From: an uncultured Bacteroidaceae bacterium
GTDB lineage: Bacteria > Bacteroidota > Bacteroidia > Bacteroidales > Bacteroidaceae
Assembly: GCA_934426255.1 (NCBI GenBank)
Contig: CAKRYD010000016.1
Location: 1-57,743, forward strand
DNA length: 57,743 nucleotides
Direction: 5' to 3'
A program made the translations under genes and the position numbers. Position 1 is the stretch's first letter, and every line of letters begins with the position of its first letter. Shown here one piece after another: positions 9,298-18,193 of this stretch. Under the pieces are notes generated by a model. It ran no database searches, had not been told where the DNA came from, and saw nothing but the letters and a program-made list of their open reading frames with translations.

Positions 9298-9687
9298 ATG
9301 AAATTCAAAGTAGTAAAGAAAAAGAATCCTCAAAACAAGGAACAATCGAAATTCTATCTTCAAAACGTAAAGATAGGGATGAAAACCACCGACGACATCT
9401 GCAAGGAAATTGCAAATGCCAGTTCTCTCACCAAAGGTGACGTGCTCAACACTTTGTCGAACCTGAATGACATCATTGTCAAATGGCTCGTAGAAGGCTA
9501 CAGCGTGCGGCTTGACAACCTCGGTGTCTTTAGAATTACGCTGAAGAGCACAGGCGTTGAAGAGGCCGAAAAGTGCACTTCCGACATAGTGAAATATGCC
9601 CGTATCCGTTTCTCCAGCAACAGACAATTGTTTAAAGACGTTCAAAAAGACATCCGTTATCAAGCATTTTCCAATCTGAAAGGCTGA
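9298..9687 (+). CDS. HU family DNA-binding protein (HU-HIG type)
   Basis: This is a 129-residue histone-like protein of the Bacteroidota HU-HIG group. Residues 1-35 are basic and Lys-rich (KFKVVKKKNPQNKEQSKFYL). The HU fold follows, with the helical part at about 30-75 (TTDDICKEIANASSLTKGDV, VLNTLSNLNDIIVKWLVEGY) and a strand segment SVRLDNLGVFRITLKSTGVE, which resembles the HU dimer core. The family binds DNA as dimers and is usually nucleoid-associated; members are often multicopy in these genomes. It is monocistronic, with its own promoter and terminator. The exact target is unknown. Confidence 0.9.
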   Translation: MKFKVVKKKNPQNKEQSKFYLQNVKIGMKTTDDICKEIANASSLTKGDVLNTLSNLNDIIVKWLVEGYSVRLDNLGVFRITLKSTGVEEAEKCTSDIVKYARIRFSSNRQLFKDVQKDIRYQAFSNLKG

Positions 9688-9758
9688 TTGCCAAAACATT
9701 TTGCGCACAACACAAGCCACTGAAAAGCGCACTTGTTCATAGCTGCATAGCTCTATTC

Positions 9759-9790
9759 ACTGCCACAATTCCATACGTGGCAGTTTTTTT
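9759..9790 (+). terminator. Intrinsic terminator of the HU-like gene
   Basis: ACTGCCAC (9759-9766) pairs with GTGGCAGT (9777-9784) around a 10-nt loop, followed by a run of T to 9790. Confidence 0.85.
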
Positions 9791-9799
9791 GTACCATAT

Positions 9800-9975
9800 A
9801 GTTAATACTGACATTAAATCCGAGAGATTGCAAAAGCGTACTTCTGAACTTCCAACTTTGAATATAAGACCTTCTCATATTCCATCTGAGAGCCTCCCAC
9901 ATACAAGGTGGCGGCTTCCCATGTAGTACATGAGAAGCCGCCACCTTGTATGTGGAAATCTTCGATATTGTTTTG
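9800..9975. repeat. Array of eight degenerate 22-nt repeats (copy A)
   Basis: Units begin at 9800, 9822, 9844, 9866, 9888, 9910, 9932 and 9954. The first 11 bases approach GAGARGCYTCC and the second 11 are A/T-rich (often near ACATAGTATAT). Pyrimidine is found at unit positions 7 and 10 in every unit. The later units are the best conserved. The core is nearly self-complementary, so neighbouring units pair, and 9897-9918 with 9934-9955 forms a perfect 22-bp stem. The array fills the space between the HU-like terminator and the stop of the convergent YcxB-like gene. A related eight-unit array lies at 51726-51901. Periodicity was counted by eye. Confidence 0.7.
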
Positions 9976-9995
9976 TTATAGAAATATATTACACG

Positions 9996-10496
9996 CTATC
10001 TGTTTACAAATCTATGAATATAAACATCAAAACCAGCAGGGCAATCTGCCTTACAAATTATTGTCCCACTAACCTTTGACGGCATCAAATAGTAATTAGA
10101 GTCAGTCTCTATTATGCTATACAATTTATCGAAAGGAATACTCGACTCTATTTCATTGCATAACACTTCATAGTGATTATCATAGAACTTAACAATATAA
10201 GCAGCATCTCTTATTGTTTTATTATGGCGATAAAGTTTTTTGGCTTTTTGTATTGGCGATTTGTAAAGAGACCAATTGACAATAATGATGAGTAAAAACA
10301 TCATTATCGAACCTATAGGAAAGCCCTCTGAAGTAATATCATTCAATACCATGGCTATCGCGAACAGCAGCATGATTATATTGCAAACGATGACATTTCT
10401 TACATATGGAGACTTGTGCAACACTACATACTTATTGAAACGCACGACTTCTTCTTCCGAGAATGTGCTGTTAATTGTAAAAAGTGGTTGTTTCAT
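9996..10496 (-). CDS. YcxB-like membrane protein
   Basis: The 166-residue protein has two adjacent membrane segments at about residues 36-52 (IVCNIIMLLFAIAMVL) and 60-76 (PIGSIMMFLLIIIVNW), a basic stretch (SPIQKAKKLYRHNK), then a soluble C-terminal domain. The C-terminal part (IPFDKLYSIIETDSNYYLM) fits the YcxB-like family, whose role is unknown. The ATG overlaps the stop of the upstream gene as ATGA, so the two are translated together. The stop lies 20 bases from the end of the 22-nt repeat array. Confidence 0.7.
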   Translation of the reverse strand: MKQPLFTINSTFSEEEVVRFNKYVVLHKSPYVRNVIVCNIIMLLFAIAMVLNDITSEGFPIGSIMMFLLIIIVNWSLYKSPIQKAKKLYRHNKTIRDAAYIVKFYDNHYEVLCNEIESSIPFDKLYSIIETDSNYYLMPSKVSGTIICKADCPAGFDVYIHRFVNR

Positions 10497-10894
10497 ATTT
10501 CTTTCCCATCTATAGTTATTATGGATTCACTTGGAAGTACAACATCTATTGTGTGTTCTGTAGTTTGCAACAGATAATGCCGCAAATCCAAATTGGATTC
10601 ATAAATTTGTTCCAAACCAGCAGTTTCTAACCATCTTATATAATGAGATTCTTTTACATATACCAATGTTGATGAAATGTTAGGATTATGGCTAAATTCT
10701 GCCCATCTAAAATGCTCTAATGTTACTCTGTATGAGAATACATTTGCAAAAACTATTTTTGTAACCCGTTTTTCCTTAAACGAATCCAATTCTACCAATA
10801 AGTCTGTAGCGTCGTATTCTATTTTTGAAAGAGAATGCTCTCCTTTCAAAAAAGGCAAAGGAGACCACACTTCTTGTGGTATATTATCGCTCAT
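10493..10894 (-). CDS. Hypothetical protein of about 133 residues
   Basis: I do not recognise this protein. It is soluble, with no signal peptide or membrane segment. It has an alternating strand-like pattern (KIVFANVFSYRVTLEHFRW) and an acidic C-terminal half. I chose the ATG at 10894 (MSDNIPQEVW); a GTG at 10912 would add six residues and cannot be excluded because neither has a clear ribosome-binding site. The stop overlaps the start of the YcxB-like gene (ATGA), and the gene begins 27-45 bases after the DUF3078 stop, so it probably belongs to that transcript. Confidence 0.6.
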   Translation of the reverse strand: MSDNIPQEVWSPLPFLKGEHSLSKIEYDATDLLVELDSFKEKRVTKIVFANVFSYRVTLEHFRWAEFSHNPNISSTLVYVKESHYIRWLETAGLEQIYESNLDLRHYLLQTTEHTIDVVLPSESIITIDGKEI

Positions 10895-10938
10895 GCTTTG
10901 CCATTTTTGCACTTCAAAAAAGTAAGAAGCCGTAGGAA

Positions 10939-12285
10939 TTAAAAATTGTAGCTAAATCCGAGCGAGAATATCTCGGATAGCTGCATGCGACGACGGCCGC
11001 GGCGATCGAGCTTGCGATCGTCAAAACGCATGTATAAGTCAAGTGTAGTACCTATATACTTGTTGATAGATACGTTATAGGTGTTGCGCCATTCGGTTTC
11101 TACATATGTATAGTTGGTGCCGTAGGTCCATTCGGAACGCCAATTCAAGATTTTAAAGAGCTGCCACTGCCACGTCAGGCGCAAGTTGGAGCCATATGCC
11201 TCATAATGATGCCGTTTTCCGCTTTTGCCGTAACGTGCAAGGGCATTGCGATCCATGTATTTGTAATAGATATTGATGGGGTTGGCGGTAAACGAGATGG
11301 GATATTTCTTCAGGACTTTCACATTATACGTGAAACCAACACCGTAAGAACCTTCATAAGGCGAGAAGAAATCCTGGTTGACAACACGCGAATTGCTGTT
11401 GTAGCGTGGAATTACAGGAGTTTTGTGTTCGAGCGAAATGGAGTAATAGACATTTTTGATGGCTTTCAAACCGAACATATTGTTTATCTTCAACTCGTTT
11501 TGCGTAGGTTTGATGGGATGAATGGTATCGGAACGCTCAGTCTGGAAAGCTAAGCGCAACTCCAACGAATTGTTGAAGATAACCTTATCATTGAAGTTAT
11601 AGTTGGCCGTGGCATAAAAGCGGCTTACCAATGAATTGTACTTGTTTTTCCCTCCCCTCCAGTTTTCACTTGAATAGGTCTGATTGTAGTGCAATTCGAA
11701 ATAGGCGGTGTATTTCCAGAAATTAGGGCGGTGACTGACCAGCTTTACAGGCTCGACCACGTCAATCGGTGCATCGGGCTTGATTTTCTCGGCCAGGCTC
11801 ACCTCATGCTTGATAGGAGCCGTGTTTTCGGCCTCACGACGTAAACCGTCGTTAGCCATCAGCTGCTGCTGCGTTTGCTCGATATATTGCGGATAGTTAA
11901 CATAAAACTGTGCAAGGGTATTGTTGATGGCCGAATCACGCTGCAATTCATCATCGCGTGTGTCGCCGATGCTGTACAGGCGACGTTGCTTATTGTAACG
12001 CCCCGTCCAAGTATTGCTCATCAATTGGTCCAAAGGATTGTTATAGAGTGTAGGCTTGAAGAATAGAGGAAAATAATATGGATTGCGCAATTGGTCGCCG
12101 GCCTTGTAAGTCCAGGCCGAATCATAATAAGTCCGTAATTGGCGCAAAGAATCGGCATAGTGGCCGGCAATAACCTCGAAAGTATCGGGAAGTTCTTCCT
12201 TGACCACGCTTTTTGCTTTTCGCTTTTGCGCGCAAAGCACACCGGCAACAAGCAACATGAGCACTGCTATGACGTATTTCCTCAT
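10939..12285 (-). CDS. DUF3078 family outer-membrane protein
   Basis: The protein has a signal peptide (MRKYVIAVLMLLVAGVLCAQ), a helical region with a Gln-rich part (YIEQTQQQLMANDGLRREAE, about residues 125-145), and a C-terminal beta-rich half. That half has alternating amphipathic strands such as TAYFELHYNQTYSSENWRGG and ends in the aromatic residue F (FSLGFSYNF), typical of an outer-membrane barrel. This pattern fits DUF3078, of unknown function. A longer reading from TTG at 12312 is unlikely because that codon is part of the -7 box TACCTTTG (12310-12317); the ATG at 12285 gives a good signal peptide. It is divergent from pyrG. Confidence 0.85.
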   Translation of the reverse strand: MRKYVIAVLMLLVAGVLCAQKRKAKSVVKEELPDTFEVIAGHYADSLRQLRTYYDSAWTYKAGDQLRNPYYFPLFFKPTLYNNPLDQLMSNTWTGRYNKQRRLYSIGDTRDDELQRDSAINNTLAQFYVNYPQYIEQTQQQLMANDGLRREAENTAPIKHEVSLAEKIKPDAPIDVVEPVKLVSHRPNFWKYTAYFELHYNQTYSSENWRGGKNKYNSLVSRFYATANYNFNDKVIFNNSLELRLAFQTERSDTIHPIKPTQNELKINNMFGLKAIKNVYYSISLEHKTPVIPRYNSNSRVVNQDFFSPYEGSYGVGFTYNVKVLKKYPISFTANPINIYYKYMDRNALARYGKSGKRHHYEAYGSNLRLTWQWQLFKILNWRSEWTYGTNYTYVETEWRNTYNVSINKYIGTTLDLYMRFDDRKLDRRGRRRMQLSEIFSLGFSYNF

Positions 12286-12309
12286 CTTCGTGTTGTTTTT
12301 TACGATTTG

Positions 12310-12317
12310 CAAAGGTA
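12310..12317 (-). promoter_or_regulatory. -7 element for the DUF3078 gene
   Basis: TACCTTTG on the minus strand, 25 bases before the chosen ATG at 12285. It decides against the upstream TTG start. Divergent from the pyrG -7 element 43 bases away. Confidence 0.6.
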
Positions 12318-12360
12318 ATGGTTTTTCGCTTGAAAAAAGCGTTTTTGATATATAATTTCG

Positions 12361-12368
12361 TACCTTTG
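12361..12368 (+). promoter_or_regulatory. -7 element for pyrG
   Basis: TACCTTTG, 27 bases upstream of the pyrG ATG. The spacing implies a leader of roughly 23 bases. No clear -33 TTTG at 19-21 bases. Confidence 0.6.
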
Positions 12369-12395
12369 CATCCCGTTACTATATAATAAACAATC

Positions 12396-14009
12396 ATGGC
12401 AGACACCAAGTATATTTTCGTGACGGGCGGTGTAGCTTCGTCTTTAGGCAAAGGCATTATATCAGCGAGCATAGGCAAACTGCTGCAGGCACGCGGTTAT
12501 AGCATTACAATCCAGAAATTCGATCCTTATATCAATATAGACCCGGGGACACTAAATCCCTACGAGCATGGCGAATGCTATGTGACAGCCGACGGTCAGG
12601 AAACAGATCTCGACTTGGGTCACTACGAAAGATTTACAGGCATCGAAACAACCAAGTATAACAACTATACCACCGGAAAAATATACAAAAGCGTCATAGA
12701 AAAGGAACGTCGCGGTGACTATTTGGGCAAGACCATTCAGGTGGTTCCCCATATTACAGACGAAATCAAGCGCGACATCATGTTTCTCGGCAAAAAAGAC
12801 AAATACGATTTCGTCATCAGTGAAATAGGCGGAACCGTCGGCGACATAGAAGGCCTGCCCTTTCTCGAAGCCATCCGCCAGCTGAAATGGGACTTGGGCA
12901 AACGAGCACTTTGCATACATCTGACATACGTGCCTTTTCTTGCTGCTGCCAAAGAATTGAAGACAAAACCCACACAGCATTCAGTAAAAGAACTCCAAAG
13001 CGTAGGAATACAGCCCGACATACTTGTATTGCGCGCCGAAAGGGAGCTCAGCCAGGGACTCCGCAAAAAAGTAGCCAATTTCTGTAACGTGGATGCCGAA
13101 GCTGTTGTACAAAGCATAGACATGCCCACCATCTACGAAGTGCCCGTAAAGATGGCCGAGCAAGGGCTCGACAAAATCATATTGGGCAAATTCGGCATGG
13201 AAGTGCCCGAAGAAGAAGTGCAATTGGGACGTTGGAAAGATTTCCTGACAAGAAGACACAATGCAAAATCAGTAGTAACAATAGGATTAGTAGGAAAATA
13301 TGACCTTCAAGATGCCTATAAAAGTATTCTGGAAGCCCTGTCACAATCCGGAACCTACAACGACTACAAGGTAAAAGCCAATTTCATCAACTCTGAGAAA
13401 CTTACAGAAGCTGACGTTGCCGAAAAACTCGAGGGCATGGACGGCATCATCATCTGCCCCGGATTTGGACAAAGGGGAATAGAAGGAAAAATCGTGGCCG
13501 CCAAATATTGCCGCACCCATGACATTCCCACATTCGGTATCTGCCTGGGCATGCAAATAATGGTTATAGAATATGCACGCAATGTCCTTGGATGTACCGA
13601 TGCCAACAGTTCTGAAATGGATGAGAAAACACATCACAACGTGATTGACATCATGGAAGAACAAAAGAACATTACGAATTTGGGCGGCACCATGCGCTTG
13701 GGTGCATATAAGTGCGACTTGGATGAAAATTCCTTGGCCTACAAAGCATACCAAAAGAAAACCATATCCGAACGTCATCGCCACCGTTTCGAGTTTAACG
13801 ATGCTTACAAAGAGGAATTCGAAAACAACGGTATGCGATGCACTGGCATCAATCCCGACACGCATTTGGTAGAAATCGTGGAAGTTCCGAAACTGAAATG
13901 GTATCTCGGAACACAGTTCCATCCCGAATACAGCAGTAGAGTGCTGGCTCCCCACCCCCTATTCATGAGCTTCGTAAAAGCTGCCATAGACAACAAAAAC
14001 AGCAAATAA
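12396..14009 (+). CDS. pyrG: CTP synthase
   Basis: The enzyme converts UTP, ATP and glutamine to CTP in the cytoplasm. At 537 residues it has the standard length. The N-terminal synthetase domain opens with KYIFVTGGVASSLGKGIIS, containing the P-loop, and continues with FDPYINIDPGTLNPYEHGE. The C-terminal class I amidotransferase domain has the nucleophile Cys in FGICLGMQIMVIEYAR and the His/Glu pair in QFHPEYSSR. Nothing is odd in the sequence. It is the first gene of a rightward group with yidC 35 bases downstream. Confidence 0.98.
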   Translation: MADTKYIFVTGGVASSLGKGIISASIGKLLQARGYSITIQKFDPYINIDPGTLNPYEHGECYVTADGQETDLDLGHYERFTGIETTKYNNYTTGKIYKSVIEKERRGDYLGKTIQVVPHITDEIKRDIMFLGKKDKYDFVISEIGGTVGDIEGLPFLEAIRQLKWDLGKRALCIHLTYVPFLAAAKELKTKPTQHSVKELQSVGIQPDILVLRAERELSQGLRKKVANFCNVDAEAVVQSIDMPTIYEVPVKMAEQGLDKIILGKFGMEVPEEEVQLGRWKDFLTRRHNAKSVVTIGLVGKYDLQDAYKSILEALSQSGTYNDYKVKANFINSEKLTEADVAEKLEGMDGIIICPGFGQRGIEGKIVAAKYCRTHDIPTFGICLGMQIMVIEYARNVLGCTDANSSEMDEKTHHNVIDIMEEQKNITNLGGTMRLGAYKCDLDENSLAYKAYQKKTISERHRHRFEFNDAYKEEFENNGMRCTGINPDTHLVEIVEVPKLKWYLGTQFHPEYSSRVLAPHPLFMSFVKAAIDNKNSK

Positions 14010-14044
14010 ACTCCCAGCCACTTAAAACAACACAAGACATATAA

Positions 14045-15925
14045 ATGGACAAAAACACCATCACTGGCTTTGTGCTGATAGCATTGGTACTGATAGGATT
14101 TACCTATTTCAGCCAGCCAAGCGCAGAACAAATAGCCGAAGCACGCAGGCAAGACTCAATCGCAGCCGTAAATGCCGAAAAGCAACGCATCCTGCTACAA
14201 CAACAAGCGGCAAAACAGGCTTCGCTTGATTCGTCGGCTCTAATGGCTACGGCAGATACCATATCACTGTTTGGAAAACACAAGAATGGGCAAAACAGAA
14301 CCGTTACATTGCAAAACGAATTGCTGAAAATTGAACTGAGCACATTAGGCGGAGTCATCACGGACGCTCAATTGAAGGATTATAAAGATCAGAAAAAGAA
14401 GCCTGTGCAGCTTTTCAGTAAAGCAACATCTTACTTGCACTACATTCTGCCGTTAAAAGAAGAAAATCTGAAAACGGCCGAAATGTATTTCAACGCTGAA
14501 AAGCAGACCGACAGCACAGTGACAATGGCCTTGAACGGAAAAGACGGAAGCACATTCGCCATAGAATACAAGCTGATACCCCACACATACATGGTAAATG
14601 TAGCTATACGCACAAGCGGGCTGGAGCGTCACGTAATGCCCAATGTAAAAACCATTTCCATTGAATGGCAAGACTCCATCAGACCGCAGGAAAAAGGATT
14701 TACCTTCGAAAACCGCTACGCCACATTGACATACAAAGAAAAGAATGGTGGAATGGACTACCTCAATGAGGCTAAGGAAAAAGAAGAAGAAATAAAGGAG
14801 CCACTTGATTGGGTCGCTTTCAAAAACCAATTTTTCAGCTATGTACTCATCGGCTATGAAGGACTGGAGAAAGCTAAGTTGAAAAGCACACCATTGGTAG
14901 AAGAAAGCGGTTTCCTAAAGAACTACAAAGCACAGATGGAGACTCCTTTCGATGCAACAGGTAAGTCTTCCGTCAACATGCAGTTCTATATAGGACCCAA
15001 TAAGTTCCGCCTACTACAACAAATGAACGATTACAGCCTGGAACAGGGAAAAGATCTCGAACTGGACGAATTGGTTTATTTGGGATGGCCTCTTTTCAAA
15101 TACATCAACCGTTTCTTCACAATTTACGTGTTTGACTGGCTCACAAAACTGGGATTCTCGATGGGAGTCGTGCTATTGCTCATTACTATCCTGCTGAAGG
15201 TTTTAGTTTACCCAACAACCCGTAAAAGTTACCTGAGTAGTGCCAAGATGCGCGTGCTTAAACCGAAGCTTGACGAAATCAACGCCAAGTATCCCAATTC
15301 GGAAGACAACATGAAGAAACAGCAAGAAATCATGGCCACCTACAGCAAGTACGGCGTTAGTCCCATGGGAGGCTGTCTGCCCATCCTCTTGCAAATGCCT
15401 ATCTGGATTGCCATGTTCAATTTCGTACCTAACGCCATCGAACTGCGCCAGCAAAGCTTCCTTTGGGCCGATGACCTGTCTACTTATGACGATATCATAC
15501 ATTGGAGCACCAATCTGCCTTTCATCGGCAACCACTTGAGTATTTTCTGTCTCCTTTTCTGTGTTTCCAATCTCCTTTATAGTTGGATCAACATGAAGAT
15601 GCAAAAAGACAGCATGGTCGGCGCTCAGGCCGAGCAAATGAAGATGATGCAATGGATGATGATGCTCATGCCTTTGTTCTTCTTCTTCATGTTCAATGAT
15701 TATTCATCAGGTTTGAATTACTACTATTTCATTTCTCTTTTGGCCAGCGCCGTTACCTTTTGGTGGCTACGGTGGCGCACAGACGACAAGAAGCTTTTGG
15801 CCAAACTCGAAGAGAACTATAAAAAGAACATGAGCAATCCACAAAAGATGAAAGGTCTGGCTGCTCGCCTTGAAGCTCTGCAGAAACAGCAGGAATTGCA
15901 AAAACAAAGATTCAACAGAAAATAA
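14045..15925 (+). CDS. yidC: Membrane protein insertase YidC
   Basis: YidC inserts and folds inner-membrane proteins, alone or with SecYEG. The 626-residue protein begins with a membrane anchor (ITGFVLIALVLIGFTYF), followed by a large periplasmic domain (residues about 70-350). The conserved C-terminal insertase core starts near residue 365 with WLTKLGFSMGVVLLLITILL; the motif YPTTRKSYLSSAKMRVLKPK and the segment GVSPMGGCLPILLQMPIWIA are family signatures. The C-terminus is basic and Gln-rich (LQKQQELQKQRFNRK), as usual for ribosome contact. It follows pyrG closely. Confidence 0.98.
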   Translation: MDKNTITGFVLIALVLIGFTYFSQPSAEQIAEARRQDSIAAVNAEKQRILLQQQAAKQASLDSSALMATADTISLFGKHKNGQNRTVTLQNELLKIELSTLGGVITDAQLKDYKDQKKKPVQLFSKATSYLHYILPLKEENLKTAEMYFNAEKQTDSTVTMALNGKDGSTFAIEYKLIPHTYMVNVAIRTSGLERHVMPNVKTISIEWQDSIRPQEKGFTFENRYATLTYKEKNGGMDYLNEAKEKEEEIKEPLDWVAFKNQFFSYVLIGYEGLEKAKLKSTPLVEESGFLKNYKAQMETPFDATGKSSVNMQFYIGPNKFRLLQQMNDYSLEQGKDLELDELVYLGWPLFKYINRFFTIYVFDWLTKLGFSMGVVLLLITILLKVLVYPTTRKSYLSSAKMRVLKPKLDEINAKYPNSEDNMKKQQEIMATYSKYGVSPMGGCLPILLQMPIWIAMFNFVPNAIELRQQSFLWADDLSTYDDIIHWSTNLPFIGNHLSIFCLLFCVSNLLYSWINMKMQKDSMVGAQAEQMKMMQWMMMLMPLFFFFMFNDYSSGLNYYYFISLLASAVTFWWLRWRTDDKKLLAKLEENYKKNMSNPQKMKGLAARLEALQKQQELQKQRFNRK

Positions 15926-15950
15926 ACAAGAAAGATACGACAAGCAAATG

Positions 15951-15980
15951 ACCCGTTGGGATGGATAGATTCTAACGGGT
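15951..15980 (+). terminator. Weak hairpin between yidC and the S9 peptidase gene
   Basis: ACCCGTT (15951-15957) pairs with AACGGGT (15974-15980) around a 16-nt loop. The T-tail is poor (TGTTGCTTTC), so it may only attenuate. Confidence 0.4.
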
Positions 15981-16018
15981 TGTTGCTTTCAAAAAACATC
16001 ATTACGCGCAATCATCAC

Positions 16019-18187
16019 ATGCATACAAAGAACTTTCTACCCATCTTATTCTTTTCAGTCATGACACTGACAGTATCTTCTGCCATTCCGGCTGCAGCCG
16101 ACGTTATTGGAAAAAACATGCCGGTTTTGAAGTCTGATTTGCTTACGCCAGAAGCTTTATGGGCTTTCGGACGCGTTGGCGAATTTCACGTTTCTCCCGA
16201 TGGTCGCGAGGCTGTATATAACGTTGGCTACTATAGCGTTGAGCAAAACAAGGGACACCAGGTGCTTTATTCCATGAGTTTGCCCGAAGGCAAGCACAAA
16301 TTGCTTACAACGGATGCCGCCAATGAAACGGGAGCGGTCTATATCGATAAAGGTCGCAAGTTGCTTTTTATGAGTAACCGTAGTGGAAGCTCTCAATTAT
16401 GGACAATGAATGCCGATGGTAGCGAACGCAAACAACTTTCCGACGTGCCTGAAGGAATCGAAGGCTTTCTCTTGTCGCCCGACGAGACTAAGATTATCGT
16501 TATACGCCAGGTGGAAAGTCATTCCAGCATTGAAAAAAAATATGACGACCTTCCCAAAGCTACCGGAATGGTTATCAACGATATGATGTACAAGCATTGG
16601 GATACGTTCATCACTTCCATTCCGCATCCTTTCCTTGCTGATTTTTCCTTGAACGGCTTGGGCGCGCTCACCGACTTGCTTGATGGTGAACCCTACGAAT
16701 GCCCTATGCTACCTTTCGGTGGAACCGAGCAACTCTGCTGGAGCCCTGATTCAAAAAGCATTGCATACACATGTCGCAAAAAGACCGGCAAAAAATATGC
16801 CGTCAGTACCGATAGCGACATCTTTCTTTATGACATTGCATCGGGAACGACACGCAATCTTTGCAAGCCCGATGGTTATAAAGAGCCTGAAACAGATGAT
16901 ACCCGTTCGCTTGCCAACCAGCCAATCAACCAGCAAGAGAAAGATTGCAACGTTGGCTACGATACCAATCCCTCATTTTCACCGGATGGCCGGTATGTGG
17001 CATGGCAAAGCATGGAACGCGCAGGATATGAAAGCGACCGAAACCGACTCTGTGTTTACGAGGTGGCAACCGGAAAGAAAACCTACACAACGGAAACGTT
17101 CCAGTCGGGTGTTGATACCTACATTTGGGGTACTGATTCTAAAACGCTTTATTTCTCAGGCGTTTGGTATGGAACGTCCATGCTGTATTCCACCAATTTG
17201 AACGGCCGCGTCGAAAAGTTGACCGATGGAACCTACGACTATTCGCTTGCGACCATTTCTCCCGATGGAAAAGAACTTTACGCCAAACGCCATAGCATGA
17301 GCGAAGCGGACGATATTTTCCGCATCAAGCTGAAGAAAAACTATCCTGTGGCTCGTGTAACCGACGAAAACCGTCATCTTTACAACCAACTCACATTCGG
17401 TAAAGTGGAGGAACGTTGGATTACAACCGTTGATGGAAAGAAGGAGCAAACGTGGATTATCTATCCGCCTCATTTCGATCCCAATCGAAAGTATCCCACC
17501 CTGCTATTCTGTGAAGGAGGGCCCCAGTCGCCCCTCAGTCAGTTTTGGAGCTATCGTTGGAACTTCCAGATAATGGCCGCACAAGGCTATATCATCGTAG
17601 CCCCCAACCGCCGCGGAGTGCCCGGCTATGGCATGGAATGGCTTGAGGCTATCAGCGGTGACTACCCAGGCCTGTGCATGAAAGACTACTTGTCGGCCAT
17701 CGATGAAATGGCAAAGGAACCCTTTGTCGACAATAATCGTCTGGGTTGTGTCGGTGCCAGCTTCGGCGGCTATAGTGTCTATTGGCTGGCCGGCCATCAC
17801 AACAAGCGTTTTAAATGCTTCATCGCTCACGACGGCATCTATAACACAGAACAGCAATACGTTGAGACAGAAGAGATGTGGTTTGCCAATTGGGACCTCA
17901 AGTCTGCGCCGTGGAATAAAGGCTATCTGACTGAACGAAAGGCTTACGAGCAATCGCCGCATTACAGCATTGACAAATGGGACACGCCAATTCTCTGCAT
18001 TCACGGCATGAAAGACTATCGCATCCTTCATTCTCAAGCCGAATCGGCCTTCAATGCTGCGCGTCTCAGGGGCATAGACGCACAATTGCTGCTCTATCCA
18101 GATGAAAACCATTGGGTATTGAAGCCACAGAATGCCATATTGTGGCAGCGCACATTCTTTAATTGGCTCGATAAGTGGCTTAAGTAG
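16019..18187 (+). CDS. S9 family prolyl oligopeptidase, secreted
   Basis: This is a dipeptidyl-peptidase-like serine peptidase of clan SC, presumably periplasmic. I start it at the ATG at 16019, which gives a signal peptide (MHTKNFLPILFFSVMTLTVS); an in-frame ATG at 15956 lies inside the yidC hairpin. An N-terminal propeller of WD/PD40-like repeats (e.g. VSPDGREAVYNVG, LSPDETKIIV, FSPDGRYVAWQS) spans about residues 50-450. The C-terminal alpha/beta-hydrolase domain carries the triad: Ser in GASFGGYSVYW near 581, Asp in HGMKDYRILHS near 665, and His in DENHWVLK near 697. It is about 722 residues, typical for the family. Substrate is unknown, presumably peptides taken from outside. Confidence 0.92.
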   Translation: MHTKNFLPILFFSVMTLTVSSAIPAAADVIGKNMPVLKSDLLTPEALWAFGRVGEFHVSPDGREAVYNVGYYSVEQNKGHQVLYSMSLPEGKHKLLTTDAANETGAVYIDKGRKLLFMSNRSGSSQLWTMNADGSERKQLSDVPEGIEGFLLSPDETKIIVIRQVESHSSIEKKYDDLPKATGMVINDMMYKHWDTFITSIPHPFLADFSLNGLGALTDLLDGEPYECPMLPFGGTEQLCWSPDSKSIAYTCRKKTGKKYAVSTDSDIFLYDIASGTTRNLCKPDGYKEPETDDTRSLANQPINQQEKDCNVGYDTNPSFSPDGRYVAWQSMERAGYESDRNRLCVYEVATGKKTYTTETFQSGVDTYIWGTDSKTLYFSGVWYGTSMLYSTNLNGRVEKLTDGTYDYSLATISPDGKELYAKRHSMSEADDIFRIKLKKNYPVARVTDENRHLYNQLTFGKVEERWITTVDGKKEQTWIIYPPHFDPNRKYPTLLFCEGGPQSPLSQFWSYRWNFQIMAAQGYIIVAPNRRGVPGYGMEWLEAISGDYPGLCMKDYLSAIDEMAKEPFVDNNRLGCVGASFGGYSVYWLAGHHNKRFKCFIAHDGIYNTEQQYVETEEMWFANWDLKSAPWNKGYLTERKAYEQSPHYSIDKWDTPILCIHGMKDYRILHSQAESAFNAARLRGIDAQLLLYPDENHWVLKPQNAILWQRTFFNWLDKWLK

Positions 18188-18193
18188 AGCGAC

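Noticed and set aside
9800..9975. CRISPR array
   Set aside because: Units are contiguous with no unique spacers, are too short and too variable, and no cas gene is near.
12285..12312. TTG start for the DUF3078 gene
   Set aside because: The TTG is part of the -7 box TACCTTTG, so it could not be transcribed from that promoter; the ATG at 12285 begins a good signal peptide.
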